NCBI GenBank assembly: GCA_023807065.1
Contig: JAJJLU010000338.1
Span: 34,725 to 98,724, forward strand
From: Isotricha intestinalis
Taxonomy: Eukaryota > Ciliophora > Litostomatea > Vestibuliferida > Isotrichidae
Length of the DNA stretch: 64,000 nt
Direction: 5' to 3'
Shown here: positions 8,619 to 18,642 of the stretch, piece by piece
Layout of the letters: each line of letters opens with the position of its first letter
Numbering within the stretch: the first letter of the stretch is position 1
The notes under the pieces: generated by a model
Database searches by the model: none
Told to the model about the DNA's origin: nothing
The model's input: the letters and a program-made list of their open reading frames with translations, nothing else
Program-made: the position numbers and the translations under genes

Positions 8619-10073
8619 TTAGCAATCATATATATCAGGTAATTCCTTAGGAACATAATCTTCATGATAAGTAGTATCACCTTTAAAGGGTCCTTGTCCT
8701 AAATTAACTTGACTTTTTCTTAAGCCAGGATCTTTTCCAGCATTTCTTTCCAATTCCCTAGGAATATAATTACTTTCATAAGTAGATTTATTAGGTTGAT
8801 CATCATAACCTAATTGATAATGGCATTTCTTTAAGTCATTTTTCATACTTTTATTAAGTTTCCCTCTAGCTAAAGGAGCTAATTTAGGATCATATTTCCA
8901 AGCATCACCAGCAGTTGTTGAATAATCTCCATTTTGATTACCTAATCCCCAATGAACATCTCTAATATTTTTAACCATATCATTTAATAAATTTTTATCA
9001 AATGGTTCTCCTTCTAAAGGAATATAATTTGCTTGAAATTCAGTTTCATACATTCCTGGACCTTTAAAGTTTAAACTTGCTTGACTATTTTTTAAAGGAT
9101 CTATCTTATTTACTATTCTATATTTTGGAGTATGAACTAATTTATATGTTGTATCATAATTATCATATGTTGGATATTTTTCACCTATATTCCAATGTGA
9201 TCTTCTTAATTCGTTTGAGTTTAATTCTGTTTTATCCATTTCTGGTTTTGTATAATCTAATGAATATATTGTATTCATATCTGATGGTCCTGAACCTATT
9301 CCAAAATGATGTCTTCTTAAATCTTTTAATGTATCTTTTGATAATACATTTACATTTATTGGTTTTGGAACATATGTTTCTCTATATATTGTATTTCCTG
9401 TTGGTCCTGAATCACCAAATTTAAATGTTGATAATTTTAAAGTACTATCTTTGAAAGGTTCTGACAATGGTTTTGGTATATAATCATGATTTTGAGTTGA
9501 AATCCAAGGAGATTTATCATTACCAAAATGATAATTTTTTTTCTGTAACATTGCATTATTAATTTTATTTTCTGTTACAATAGGTAATTTAGGTGCAGTA
9601 TATCTATCTTTATGTTCAGTTAAATAATCATTAAAATCACTTCCAAATACATAATTAGTACTTCTTAAATCATTTTTAGTATCATCTTTTTTTTCAACTG
9701 GTTTTTCATAATATTCTTCTCTATATTCACTAATCAAATCTGGATTATTACTTCCTAAATTAAAGTGGCTTCTTCTTAAATCATTTTTAACATTTAGATC
9801 TAATTTAGCTGGTGAGCCATATAAAATTGATTTAGATTGTTCTCCTGTTGTTGTTGTATATGGACATATATAATCACCTAATTTAAAACTTGATTTTCTT
9901 AATGCAACTGAATCTCCTAATGGAGATAGTGAATCAAATGGATATGGAGGATAATCATGTTTATATTGAGTTAAGTAATTTTGACGGTTTGTTCCAAGTG
10001 AATAATGAGTTTTTGTTAGTTCTCTTGCATTTTTTTTTGCACATGGTATTCTTTCTTCAGTTTCAATTTTCAT
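8619..10073 (-). CDS. Twelve-repeat probable axonemal/microtubule-associated protein
   Basis: 484 aa made almost wholly of about 12 degenerate repeats of 30-45 residues. Each has a core of (D/E)LR(R/K)SHxxLG followed by ~10 residues and a YxxxY-(V/I)PK(P/E) end, for example DLRRSHFNLGS, DLRRHHFGIGS, ELRRSHWNIGE, DLKKCHYQLGY and GLRKSQVNLGQ. This pattern of short Tyr/Pro-rich linear repeats resembles SAXO/TEX45-type proteins and the microtubule inner proteins that run along axonemal doublets; that resemblance is from memory and would need a profile search. No signal peptide or membrane segment. Base composition is less A-rich than in neighbouring low-complexity genes, consistent with a conserved structural protein. 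Confidence 0.72.
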   Translation of the reverse strand: MKIETEERIPCAKKNARELTKTHYSLGTNRQNYLTQYKHDYPPYPFDSLSPLGDSVALRKSSFKLGDYICPYTTTTGEQSKSILYGSPAKLDLNVKNDLRRSHFNLGSNNPDLISEYREEYYEKPVEKKDDTKNDLRSTNYVFGSDFNDYLTEHKDRYTAPKLPIVTENKINNAMLQKKNYHFGNDKSPWISTQNHDYIPKPLSEPFKDSTLKLSTFKFGDSGPTGNTIYRETYVPKPINVNVLSKDTLKDLRRHHFGIGSGPSDMNTIYSLDYTKPEMDKTELNSNELRRSHWNIGEKYPTYDNYDTTYKLVHTPKYRIVNKIDPLKNSQASLNFKGPGMYETEFQANYIPLEGEPFDKNLLNDMVKNIRDVHWGLGNQNGDYSTTAGDAWKYDPKLAPLARGKLNKSMKNDLKKCHYQLGYDDQPNKSTYESNYIPRELERNAGKDPGLRKSQVNLGQGPFKGDTTYHEDYVPKELPDIYDC

Positions 10074-10235
10074 TTTTTTTTATTTTATTTTTTTTTTTTT
10101 GGTTTTTAAAAAATTTCATTAAGTTATTTAATAATTAATTCATTTTCATGTTTTTATTAATATTATTATTTTATTATTCTATATCCTTTAATAATATTAA
10201 ATACACTATTTTCTTTTTTATTTTTCAACAATTGT

Positions 10236-10976
10236 TTAAATAATATTTTTGGTGTTTTTAGGAATAATTATTCCATTATGATTTTCATAAAAATCATTAT
10301 AATTTAAACTTCCATTCATCAAAAGCGAAATATCAATTCTATAATTTTTAGAAATTTGTTCTAATTTTTTTGATTCATAATAATGACTATTTGAATTAAT
10401 TAAACTTAAAAATTTATAATGATGTCTACTTAAATTATTTTTATAGCTTGACATTCTATAAAGATTTATTTTTCTTAGAAGTTGTTTTTTAAATTCAAAT
10501 AAATTATAATTTGGTTGAGTTTGAAAAATATTTTCTTTTTCAGTGTTAATTGCCACTGAAATTTTATTTGAATTATTTGATAAATTTATATTACTTCTTG
10601 TATTATCATTATTAAATTGATTAATTGTTTTTCTTTCAAAAAAAATTGGAAGAAGGTCTTGTGATAAATTTTCTTTATTTTCTTTCTTTTTATATATTAA
10701 TGCTTGCTTTATTAAATCTAAATCATATTTTTGAACCTTATTTAAATTAAATTTATCTTCTAATTTATCATCATAAGATTTTATTAAAGGTAATTTTTCA
10801 ATTTTTTTTCTTATTTTTTGATTTTTTTGTTGGATATTAAATGAATGCATTAAAAATGAAGGAGATTGGAATTTTATTTTTTTATGAATTAATAATGAAT
10901 CATCAAGATTATTATCTTTATTTTGCTTTTTTATAAAAGATATTATTTTGTTTTTATCTGTGAGATTAATATTCAT
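10236..10976 (-). CDS. Conserved-looking hypothetical protein
   Basis: 246 aa, Asn/Lys-rich, not recognised. It is basic with short helical stretches (for example KYDLDLIKQALIYKKKENKE and NLFEFKKQLLRKINLYRM) and a mixed C-terminus, SHYYESKKLEQISKNYRID. No signal peptide, membrane span or cysteine pattern. It is divergent from the C2H2 gene with 202 bp between starts. Confidence 0.6.
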   Translation of the reverse strand: MNINLTDKNKIISFIKKQNKDNNLDDSLLIHKKIKFQSPSFLMHSFNIQQKNQKIRKKIEKLPLIKSYDDKLEDKFNLNKVQKYDLDLIKQALIYKKKENKENLSQDLLPIFFERKTINQFNNDNTRSNINLSNNSNKISVAINTEKENIFQTQPNYNLFEFKKQLLRKINLYRMSSYKNNLSRHHYKFLSLINSNSHYYESKKLEQISKNYRIDISLLMNGSLNYNDFYENHNGIIIPKNTKNII

Positions 10977-11178
10977 TTAATTTCAATTTTATATTATTTT
11001 GCATAAAATACTTAAATATAAAAAAATAATAATATAATTATAATAGAAAAACTATTCATTTTATTTATATTTCAAATTATTAAATTATTTAATTATTTAA
11101 CGCAAAAAAATAAATATATTAAAAAAATTAATTTCATAAATCCATTTAAAAACCTTAAATAACAAAAATAAAAACAAT

Positions 11179-12114
11179 ATGCAATTAGAAAATCAAAAAG
11201 ATTCTCATTTCAATGAATTTAATGAAAAAGAAAATTATTGTAATATATGTAAAAAAAAATTTTCAACGTTTGGAAATTTAAAAAACCACATAATTACAAT
11301 TCATGAACATAAACGTCCTTTTATTTGTCCTTTTCCAAATTGTGATAAAAAATATTCAATTGAAAGTAGACTTAAAGCTCATTATAAAATTCATATAAAC
11401 TCAAAACAATTTACTTGTAGAATATGTGGAAAAGCTTTTAATGAAAAAGGTAATTTAAAAACTCATGAAAAATTTCATAGTGATAAAAGACCATTTAAAT
11501 GTAATTTTTGTAATAAAAATTATAAAACAAATGGTCATTTAAAAGATCATTTTGAAATTCAACATTTAAAAATTAAGAGATTTACTTGTAATTTTTGTAA
11601 TAAAAAATTTGGCAGAATTTCTACTTTAAAAGCACATAATAGAACTCATACTGGAGAAAAAAATTATAAATGTAAAATTGAAGGTTGTGATAAAGTCTTT
11701 GCTGAAAAAGGAAATATGGAAGTTCATTTTAAAAGACATTTAATGAAAATTCAAAAAAATAATTTAAATTATAAATTAATTTCTGATAACAATCATGATG
11801 ATAATAATAATATTACTAGACCTAATTCTAAAATTACATTAATTAACAATTTGGATTATAATATAAATAATAATGATAATTTGGATTTTTTTATTAAACC
11901 AAATTTTTTGTCTCATGATTTTAATTATGAAGAATGTAATTTTTTAATAAGCGAACAAAAAAATAATTTATTGGATTTTACTATTAATAATAATAATAAT
12001 AATATTGATAATAAAAGCATTAATAATGATTTACCCGATAATGATGATTTAACATATTTAAATTATCTTCCTGAATTAAATGAAAATATTGAAAAATCTT
12101 TTATAAATTATTAA
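11179..12114 (+). CDS. Six-finger C2H2 zinc finger protein, TFIIIA-like
   Basis: 311 aa. Six consecutive C2H2 fingers fill residues 21-187: C21/C24/H37/H42, C50/C55/H68/H72, C80/C83/H96/H100, C108/C111/H124/H129, C137/C140/H153/H157 and C165/C170/H183/H187. The linker between fingers 5 and 6 is HTGEK; fingers 2 and 6 have the longer C-x4-C of TFIIIA fingers. Expected to bind DNA (or 5S RNA if a true TFIIIA). TFIIIA usually has nine fingers, so a general transcription regulator is at least as likely. The last ~120 residues are an Asn/Asp-rich acidic region that could be an activation tail. Confidence 0.9.
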   Translation: MQLENQKDSHFNEFNEKENYCNICKKKFSTFGNLKNHIITIHEHKRPFICPFPNCDKKYSIESRLKAHYKIHINSKQFTCRICGKAFNEKGNLKTHEKFHSDKRPFKCNFCNKNYKTNGHLKDHFEIQHLKIKRFTCNFCNKKFGRISTLKAHNRTHTGEKNYKCKIEGCDKVFAEKGNMEVHFKRHLMKIQKNNLNYKLISDNNHDDNNNITRPNSKITLINNLDYNINNNDNLDFFIKPNFLSHDFNYEECNFLISEQKNNLLDFTINNNNNNIDNKSINNDLPDNDDLTYLNYLPELNENIEKSFINY

Positions 12115-12438
12115 TCAACTTATACAATTAGTTTTTATATATTCATATTAATAGAAGCACTTAATTTCATATCAATGTAATATTCTAATTTTTTGTATTT
12201 ATGAGATAATAAAATTATATTCAATAATTCATTATAAAAATATATTTTTAATAATGAAAATCTTGAATATAAATATTTTATTTTTAAAAAATTTTAAAAA
12301 CATATTATAATTTAACATTTAATATTTAAAAAACAAACCAAAAAAAAAAATAAAAAAAAATTCAAAAAATAAATAAAAAAAATAAGATTACATAATAAAT
12401 AAAAACATAAAAAATTAATAAACATAAATATAAAAAAA
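12115..12438. other. Spacer, nothing recognised
   Basis: 324 bases of A/T; the last ~100 bases are an A-rich leader for the phosphatase gene. Confidence 0.4.
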
Positions 12439-14067
12439 ATGATTCACGGTAACAAGGGTGGAAATATTGGATATTCAAGTTCAAAAACATCAAAAATTCC
12501 AAAAAAATTATTTACTCCAATTCAAATATCAGTTCCAAATGCATCAGATATAGATAATCATAGAGAAAAATCAACTCCAAATTCTCCTCGTAAGAAAGAT
12601 AAAAATTCGTCAATGGAAAAAGATATGAATTTAACTTTTACTGAAAGAAATACAAAAAAAAATTATACTCAAGCTCCAAAAGTAAAATTCATTTTACCTC
12701 CAAAAAAAAAATCTTCATCTACTGGAAATTCAAGAACTTCTTCTCCTTCTTTAAATAAAACAAAAGAAACAAAAATTTACAATTTTCAAAGAAGTAAATC
12801 TAAAAATATTAATGATTTAAATAAAAGTTTAATTTTATTTGAGGAAAATTTTGATATTTTAGTAAATTCAATAAAAACAAATAAAAAAATAAAAGTTAAT
12901 AATGAAAAAAAATATCATAAACTTTTACCTTCTAAATCACTTCAATTACCAAATGAAAATGGGAAATTTTTGAGAAAATCAAAAACAGAAAAAATAAACG
13001 CAACCTGTAATAATCCAATTTTATTATTCAATCCATTATTTACTTCTTTAGAAGACGAAGCAAAAGCATTGACAAATTCAATTGAAATAGCAAATTTCTA
13101 TGAATATACTAAAAATTGTATGAGAATAATAGTACAATTAAGAGAAAAAAAATCTAAAGCTTCAAAACCAAAGAAAGTTAAAATATTAAATCCGAATAAT
13201 AATAAAAAATTAGCTGTTTTTGATTTAGATGAAACTTTAATTCATGGAGTTGTTAATATATCAAATTATAAAAAATCAGAAAATATCATTTCTATAACTT
13301 TACCCTCCAAAAAAATAGCAAAGATTGGAGTTAATGTACGTCCTTATTGGAAAGAAGCAATTGAGAGAATAAGTAAATTATATACTATTGTAATATATAC
13401 AGCTTCACATAAGAGTTATGCTGATGCTGTTTTAAATTTTTTAGATCCTGAAAATAAATATTTTTATAATAGATTATATAGAAGTAATTGTATTGATTGT
13501 AAAATAGATGGAAAAGATTTATATGTTAAAGATTTAAATATTTTTGAAGGATTTAATTTAAAAGATATTTTAATTGTTGATAATTCTGTTATGGCTTTTG
13601 CATATAATTTAGATAATGGAATACCAATTTTACCTTATTATGATGCTGAAAAAGATTTTGAATTATTGTTTGTTGCTTATTATTTTGAATGTTTATATCC
13701 ATGTGATGATTTAACTTTAATTAATAAACAATATATGAAATTAGATTATTATTTAAAAGAAGCAATAGAAGAAATTAAAAGGGAAAATGAAGAAGAAGAA
13801 GAAGACGAAGATGATATTATAGATAATGTAAAAAAAAAAGAAAATAATAATTCTAATAATAATACCAACAATAATATTAAAGATAATCTCAATATTTCAA
13901 GAAGAAACAAAGCAAAAGAAAAAGGAATTTCATCTCAAAATATATTTTGCTTAAAAAAGCTAAAAATTGGGAAAAGAGTAAGAAAAAGACCATCTAAATT
14001 TATTCAAGAATTTCAATTGGATTTAAAAGAATTGAGAAATAAATTTAGCAGAGATGAAGAATTTTGA
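12439..14067 (+). CDS. FCP1/SCP-type (NLI-interacting factor-like) HAD phosphatase
   Basis: 542 aa. The phosphatase domain spans ~255-450 and opens with VFDLDETLIHG, the DxDxT catalytic motif (D262 nucleophile, D264, T266). VRPYWKEAIERISKLYTIVIYTAS holds the HAD motif II Thr, and DLNIFEGFNLKDILIVDNS carries the second-motif Lys/Asp pair. The N-terminal ~250 residues are Ser/Lys-rich and disordered. The C-terminus has an acidic run (EEEEDEDD) followed by a basic segment, KKLKIGKRVRKRPSK. SCP-type enzymes dephosphorylate the RNA polymerase II CTD or other phosphoserines in nuclear proteins; the basic stretch could be a nuclear signal. It ends with TGA, one of two genes here to do so. Confidence 0.9.
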   Translation: MIHGNKGGNIGYSSSKTSKIPKKLFTPIQISVPNASDIDNHREKSTPNSPRKKDKNSSMEKDMNLTFTERNTKKNYTQAPKVKFILPPKKKSSSTGNSRTSSPSLNKTKETKIYNFQRSKSKNINDLNKSLILFEENFDILVNSIKTNKKIKVNNEKKYHKLLPSKSLQLPNENGKFLRKSKTEKINATCNNPILLFNPLFTSLEDEAKALTNSIEIANFYEYTKNCMRIIVQLREKKSKASKPKKVKILNPNNNKKLAVFDLDETLIHGVVNISNYKKSENIISITLPSKKIAKIGVNVRPYWKEAIERISKLYTIVIYTASHKSYADAVLNFLDPENKYFYNRLYRSNCIDCKIDGKDLYVKDLNIFEGFNLKDILIVDNSVMAFAYNLDNGIPILPYYDAEKDFELLFVAYYFECLYPCDDLTLINKQYMKLDYYLKEAIEEIKRENEEEEEDEDDIIDNVKKKENNNSNNNTNNNIKDNLNISRRNKAKEKGISSQNIFCLKKLKIGKRVRKRPSKFIQEFQLDLKELRNKFSRDEEF

Positions 14068-14739
14068 AATAATATAAAGTTAATTTGTTAATTTATTGTT
14101 TTTTTATTATGTACTTATATTTTTTGATTTATAATTTTTATTATGAAGTTATTACTTTCGTTTATCTTTTGAATTTTTATATTAAATGTTAAGTTTTTTA
14201 ATTTATTTTATTAATTAATGGTATTTCATTATATTATAAAGATAAAAATATAGGTTTGTTTAATTTAATTTTATTTATTAATTATTAAATTTTTTTTTTT
14301 GAAAAAAAAAATTTTAATTATTTTGAAACTAAGGTAGATATATCAATATTTAATATTAACTAAGAATAAAATAATAAAATGAAGAAGTTAATTTTTAAAA
14401 ACGAAATTGAATAAATTAAAAAGAAACTAAAAATAATAAATTGGCTGCTTCTTACATTTATATGAAAATAAAGTGAATATGAATATACCTAAATTCTGAA
14501 AAAAAATGTTTTAATGTTTGAAGAAAAAATATCATAAATAATAATCAAAATATCAAAAATTAAATAATAACAGTTAAATAATATTATTGAATTCACATAT
14601 CCAAAATATCTTCTTTTATTTTTCCTATGATATTTATGTTTTTAATTTTTTATTTTTATTTATTATTTTTAAATAAATATAAAAATAAATTTATTGGTTA
14701 CTATATATTTTTTTAATTTATAATTTATATTTTTTATTA
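14068..14739. other. Long spacer, nothing recognised
   Basis: 672 bases between two + strand genes. It shows only A/T sequence with scattered stops in all frames; no relic protein, tRNA or repeat was seen. Confidence 0.4.
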
Positions 14740-16203
14740 ATGTTTTGTCCTTCATGTAAAGAGAGAATCCCAATAATTTCAAATATTACTATTAATAATG
14801 ACAACATAATGTTAATATTTTTTTGTCAATGTAAAGAAGAAAATATGACTTATAATTTAAATGACTATATGAAAGAAAGAAAAAAAGAGAATAAAAAAAT
14901 AATAAAGTATAAATGTATTTTACATAAAGATGAAGATATTGAATTATTTTGTTTTGATTGTATTAAAGAATTATGTTATAAATGTGATAAATCTGAACAT
15001 ATTTCATTAAATCATAATGTTAAAACTTTAAATTATTTTTCAAAAATAACTCAATCAAAAACAAAAAATAACTCTTATTTTCAAAATATTGAAAAGATAA
15101 AATTAAATAAAATTTTAAAAAACTATTTTGTTCAATTTTCTGATTTAGTTTTTTCTACTTTGCATCAATATCCTGATAATTTTTCATCAATTAAAAATAT
15201 ATGGTATTTAGAATTAGTAATGAATGATTTATATGGTTTTTCTTTATTTGAGAAAGATAATGAGATAAAAGAAGAGAATAATTTTGAAAAAATCAAACAT
15301 ACGAAATATTTAAATGTTACTAAAATTAATATTAAAAAAGAAATAATTATTGAAAATAATAGTGAAATTCTATTTATTCTTTTATTTGATTTTCAAAATC
15401 ATTTTATTATATATTGTAAAGATTTTATTTATTATATAAAAGAAAATAATAAGCATTTAGAAATCATCGATAAACTTTCCAATGAAAATACAGATTATAT
15501 ATTTTTAAAATTAAAATATTTAAATAAAAATTATTTTTGTTCATTATTTCAAAAAGGAATATTCATAATTTATCAAATTGAAAATGATAAAATAAATAAA
15601 TGTTTTAAATTTATTCCTCAAAAAAAAATTTTAACTTCAATTTCATTCATTTATATTAAAGAGAAAGAAAATTTAATTTGTGGATATTATGATACAATTT
15701 TTACTTTTTCAATAAAAAATAATTTTAATCAAATAAAGGAAATTATAAATGAATCCCATTCAATTATATATGAATTAAAATATAATAATTCCAAATTATT
15801 TTTATCTCCGAAAGGAGATTTAACAATACAAGATGGAATATCAAATAAAAAATATTCTTTTTATTCAGAAAAAGAAATTTTAATTCTTTTAGAAATTAAA
15901 TCAATTAATTCTCTTGCAATTGCTTTTTTATCTAATTATATTGAAATTTATGATTTTGAATTAAAATCATTTAAAAAAAAATTTAAACATTCAAATAAAA
16001 TTCTAGATATGAAAGAAGTTAAAAAAGAAAAAAGATTAATAAGTTGTTCAGAAGATTTGAATATTAATATTTGGGATTTAATAACTTTTTCATGTACTTT
16101 AAAAATTCAATTAGTTATATTCCCATTTAATATTTCTATCGGAAAAAAAAATAAAATAATTGTTAGTTCATTTGATACTGATAATATATTAATAATTGAT
16201 TAA
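14740..16203 (+). CDS. B-box zinc finger protein with WD-like beta-propeller
   Basis: 487 aa. An N-terminal Cys motif (MFCPSCKE ... FFCQCKEE) is followed by a B-box: CILHKDEDIELFCFDCIKEL, then CYKCDKSEH and SLNHNV, residues ~66-103. Residues ~200-487 form degenerate beta-propeller blades; the clearest is LISCSEDLNINIWDL near the C-terminus, a proper WD repeat. The layout recalls TRIM-like proteins but no RING is complete: the N-terminal pair CPSC/CQC is too short. TRIM-like proteins act as ubiquitin ligases or scaffolds; catalytic activity here is doubtful, so a scaffold role is inferred. Confidence 0.78.
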   Translation: MFCPSCKERIPIISNITINNDNIMLIFFCQCKEENMTYNLNDYMKERKKENKKIIKYKCILHKDEDIELFCFDCIKELCYKCDKSEHISLNHNVKTLNYFSKITQSKTKNNSYFQNIEKIKLNKILKNYFVQFSDLVFSTLHQYPDNFSSIKNIWYLELVMNDLYGFSLFEKDNEIKEENNFEKIKHTKYLNVTKINIKKEIIIENNSEILFILLFDFQNHFIIYCKDFIYYIKENNKHLEIIDKLSNENTDYIFLKLKYLNKNYFCSLFQKGIFIIYQIENDKINKCFKFIPQKKILTSISFIYIKEKENLICGYYDTIFTFSIKNNFNQIKEIINESHSIIYELKYNNSKLFLSPKGDLTIQDGISNKKYSFYSEKEILILLEIKSINSLAIAFLSNYIEIYDFELKSFKKKFKHSNKILDMKEVKKEKRLISCSEDLNINIWDLITFSCTLKIQLVIFPFNISIGKKNKIIVSSFDTDNILIID

Positions 16204-16548
16204 AATACTTTCAAGAATTAAATTTGATAAAAAAGAATTAAAGTTTTCAAATTAAAATTAATTTATTTTACAAAATTTGGTTTTATAGAGTTTACAATTT
16301 GAATAAACCCAAATACGAAAGAATCAATATTAGTTATAAAGTAAAATTATGTGAATAATCCAATAAAGAAAGAAAAACTTTAATTCTTTTCTTTTTTCAA
16401 ATAATATTGATATTAATATGAAAGAGAAAGAATAAGGATTTATAATAAAATAATTGTATATGAATTTTCTTTAAATTAATATTAATCAAATATTCTTTTA
16501 ATTCATTTTCCATTTAAATAACGAAAAAAAATATAAAAACTTAAAAAA
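16204..16548. other. Spacer between convergent genes
   Basis: 345 bases, A/T-rich, no supported feature. Confidence 0.4.
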
Positions 16549-17658
16549 TTATCTTTTCCATCCATTCTTCTCAGCAAAATCCTTAACATTAACAACACAT
16601 CTAAAACAAGGTTTTCCATTTTCAAGTTTATCAAAAGCTTTAGGAAAATCTTCAAAATCAAACATTTCAACAATAGGATAAATATCTTTCTCTGCACAAA
16701 TTTTAAGCATATCATTAATAACATTTCTAGGTCCAATATTAGAACCTCTAATAGTTAATTCTTTTTCTACAATTTCTCCAGCACTAATTCCCATAATATC
16801 ATTATAAACTGAAGGTTCTCCAACTTGAATAAAAACACCTAAACAATTTAAGCATTTAATATAATCATTAATATTATCAACAATAGGTAAAGTATTAATA
16901 ATAAAATCAAATTTCTTTTCAGCATTTTTCATCATATCTTTATTACTAGATATTATAATATTATTAACTCCAAGTTTTTCTTTAATTAAACTAACTTTAT
17001 TTTCACTTGAAGTGAAAGCAGTAACATCATAGCCTAATTTCTTAAGAAATAAAAGAGCAACATGTCCTAAACCTCCAATTCCAACAACAGCACATTTCAT
17101 TCCTTCTTTTAAATATTTACTCATAGGATAATATGTAGTTATTCCAGCACATAAAAGTGGAGCTCCTTTTTCAATATTGAAATTACTAGGTAAATGAAAG
17201 AAAAAATTTGCAGGTTGTTGAATTTGAGTAGCATAACCACCAAAATGAATTTTAGAATAAGTACCTTTTTCTTCAACATTACCACATATTTCTTCATGTC
17301 CTAATTTACATACATTACATTTTCCACATGAATCTCTCATAGTTCCAAAAGCTACAATTTCTCCTTTTTTAAAATCTTTCACTTCAGAACCTAATTCACT
17401 TACTTCACATATTATTTCATGACCTGGTGCTTTTGGAAATATTTGTTCTCCCCATTTACCACGAACTGTCATTATATCACTTTGACATAAACCTGTATAT
17501 AGTACGTTGGCTCGAATTTCTAAAGGGAGAAGAGGAGGAAATTTAAATGGAAATTTTATCATTTCTGATTTATTTATAAATGCATATGCTAGTGCATCAG
17601 CTTCTGATTCTTTACAGTATTTATATAATGGATGAGGAAAGGGTTCTTCAATCGACAT
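16549..17658 (-). CDS. Zinc-dependent NADP(H) alcohol dehydrogenase, CAD/YahK type
   Basis: 369 aa, full length for the cinnamyl-alcohol-dehydrogenase branch of the MDR superfamily, which reduces aldehydes with NADPH. Catalytic zinc ligands are C58 (GLCQSD), H80-E81 (GHE) and C170. The structural zinc loop is C111/C114/C117/C125. The Rossmann motif GIGGLG is at 193-198, and the loop after beta-2 reads FTSSENK rather than an Asp, typical of NADP preference. The C-terminal half follows the bacterial YahK pattern closely (FDFIINT, VGEP, GSNIG, ML-ICAEKDI). Cytosolic, no targeting signal. In an anaerobic protist it would help dispose of aldehydes and reductant. A bacterial origin by transfer is plausible but codon use is fully adapted to the host's A/T bias. 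Confidence 0.93.
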   Translation of the reverse strand: MSIEEPFPHPLYKYCKESEADALAYAFINKSEMIKFPFKFPPLLPLEIRANVLYTGLCQSDIMTVRGKWGEQIFPKAPGHEIICEVSELGSEVKDFKKGEIVAFGTMRDSCGKCNVCKLGHEEICGNVEEKGTYSKIHFGGYATQIQQPANFFFHLPSNFNIEKGAPLLCAGITTYYPMSKYLKEGMKCAVVGIGGLGHVALLFLKKLGYDVTAFTSSENKVSLIKEKLGVNNIIISSNKDMMKNAEKKFDFIINTLPIVDNINDYIKCLNCLGVFIQVGEPSVYNDIMGISAGEIVEKELTIRGSNIGPRNVINDMLKICAEKDIYPIVEMFDFEDFPKAFDKLENGKPCFRCVVNVKDFAEKNGWKR

Positions 17659-18016
17659 TTTTTATTCTTTTTTTCGATTTTTTTTTGTTCTTTTAAATAA
17701 AATTAATAAAAAATATCTATTTATTAAATTTTTTATGAAGATTTAAATAAAAAGTATTTTTAATGAGATAATAAATTTCATTGAAATTAAATTTATTCAT
17801 TTAATGTTTTTTTCTTAAGATTATTTTTAAATTTCTTTTTATTAAAATTATTCAAAATAAATCAAATGATATTTGAGAAAAGAAAAAATAAAAATCTTTA
17901 TTTTTCATTAATATATTTTAAAAATAAATAGATTATTTAAAATTTTAAATAAAAATTAATTAAAATTTTTTCATATATAAATTTATTATTAATATTTTTT
18001 AAAAATAAATTAAATA
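17659..18016. other. Spacer, nothing recognised
   Basis: 358 bases of A/T between two - strand genes; includes the promoter region of the dehydrogenase. Confidence 0.4.
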
Positions 18017-18547
18017 TTAATCTTCATCATCAATAAATCTTTCTTCTATAATTTCAACTAAAACAATTTTAATATCATTTGTTTCATCACCTTTAGTTTT
18101 ATCTTTATCAAAACTACATTGAACTTTAAAATTAGCATTTTCTAAAAGACCCCTAATCATGCCACAAATAATATTAGAATAACAAAGATTTTTTAAATGT
18201 TCAGGTAATTCAACAAACATAGCTAAAGGATTTTTTTGAAATATATAATGAAATTCTTTTTCAGCAGTTTGATTTAAATCTCCATTAATTCCAAGAAAAG
18301 TATTTAATAAAGATAATAAAAGAGTATTTATTAGATTTGAAGTATGTAAATTCTTTCCTAATTCATCAAGAACATCATCTAATAATCTAAAACCAATTTC
18401 ATATCCAATTTCTTCTGATTTTTTATTAATTTCATTTATATCTTCAAAATCTTTTGTTAAACGAACCATTAATGCTCCATACATAAAACTTAATAATTCT
18501 GAAGAATGCACTGTTTTTGTAGAATATAAATCATTTCCTTTTGACAT
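18017..18547 (-). CDS. TRAPPC3: TRAPP complex subunit 3 (Bet3)
   Basis: 176 aa, the usual length. It follows the Bet3 pattern throughout: SSELLSFMYGALMVRLTKDFED near the N-terminus, IGYEIGFRLLDDVL, then NPLAMFVELPEHLKNLCYSNIICGMIRGLLEN, matching the conserved NPL-FVELP ... YSN-LCG-LRGALE region, and a final acidic EERFIDDED. TRAPPC3 is the central subunit of TRAPP, the tether and GEF for Rab1/Ypt1 at ER-Golgi and Golgi membranes. The cysteine palmitoylated in animal Bet3 was not identified with certainty. It is divergent from the coiled-coil gene with 95 bp between starts. Confidence 0.92.
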   Translation of the reverse strand: MSKGNDLYSTKTVHSSELLSFMYGALMVRLTKDFEDINEINKKSEEIGYEIGFRLLDDVLDELGKNLHTSNLINTLLLSLLNTFLGINGDLNQTAEKEFHYIFQKNPLAMFVELPEHLKNLCYSNIICGMIRGLLENANFKVQCSFDKDKTKGDETNDIKIVLVEIIEERFIDDED

Positions 18548-18642
18548 TTTTTTATTTAATATTTAATTATTTTTAAATTTTTTTTATATTTTTTAATGTT
18601 TATATATTATAATATGTTATTTTTATTAAATAACTTCGAAAA

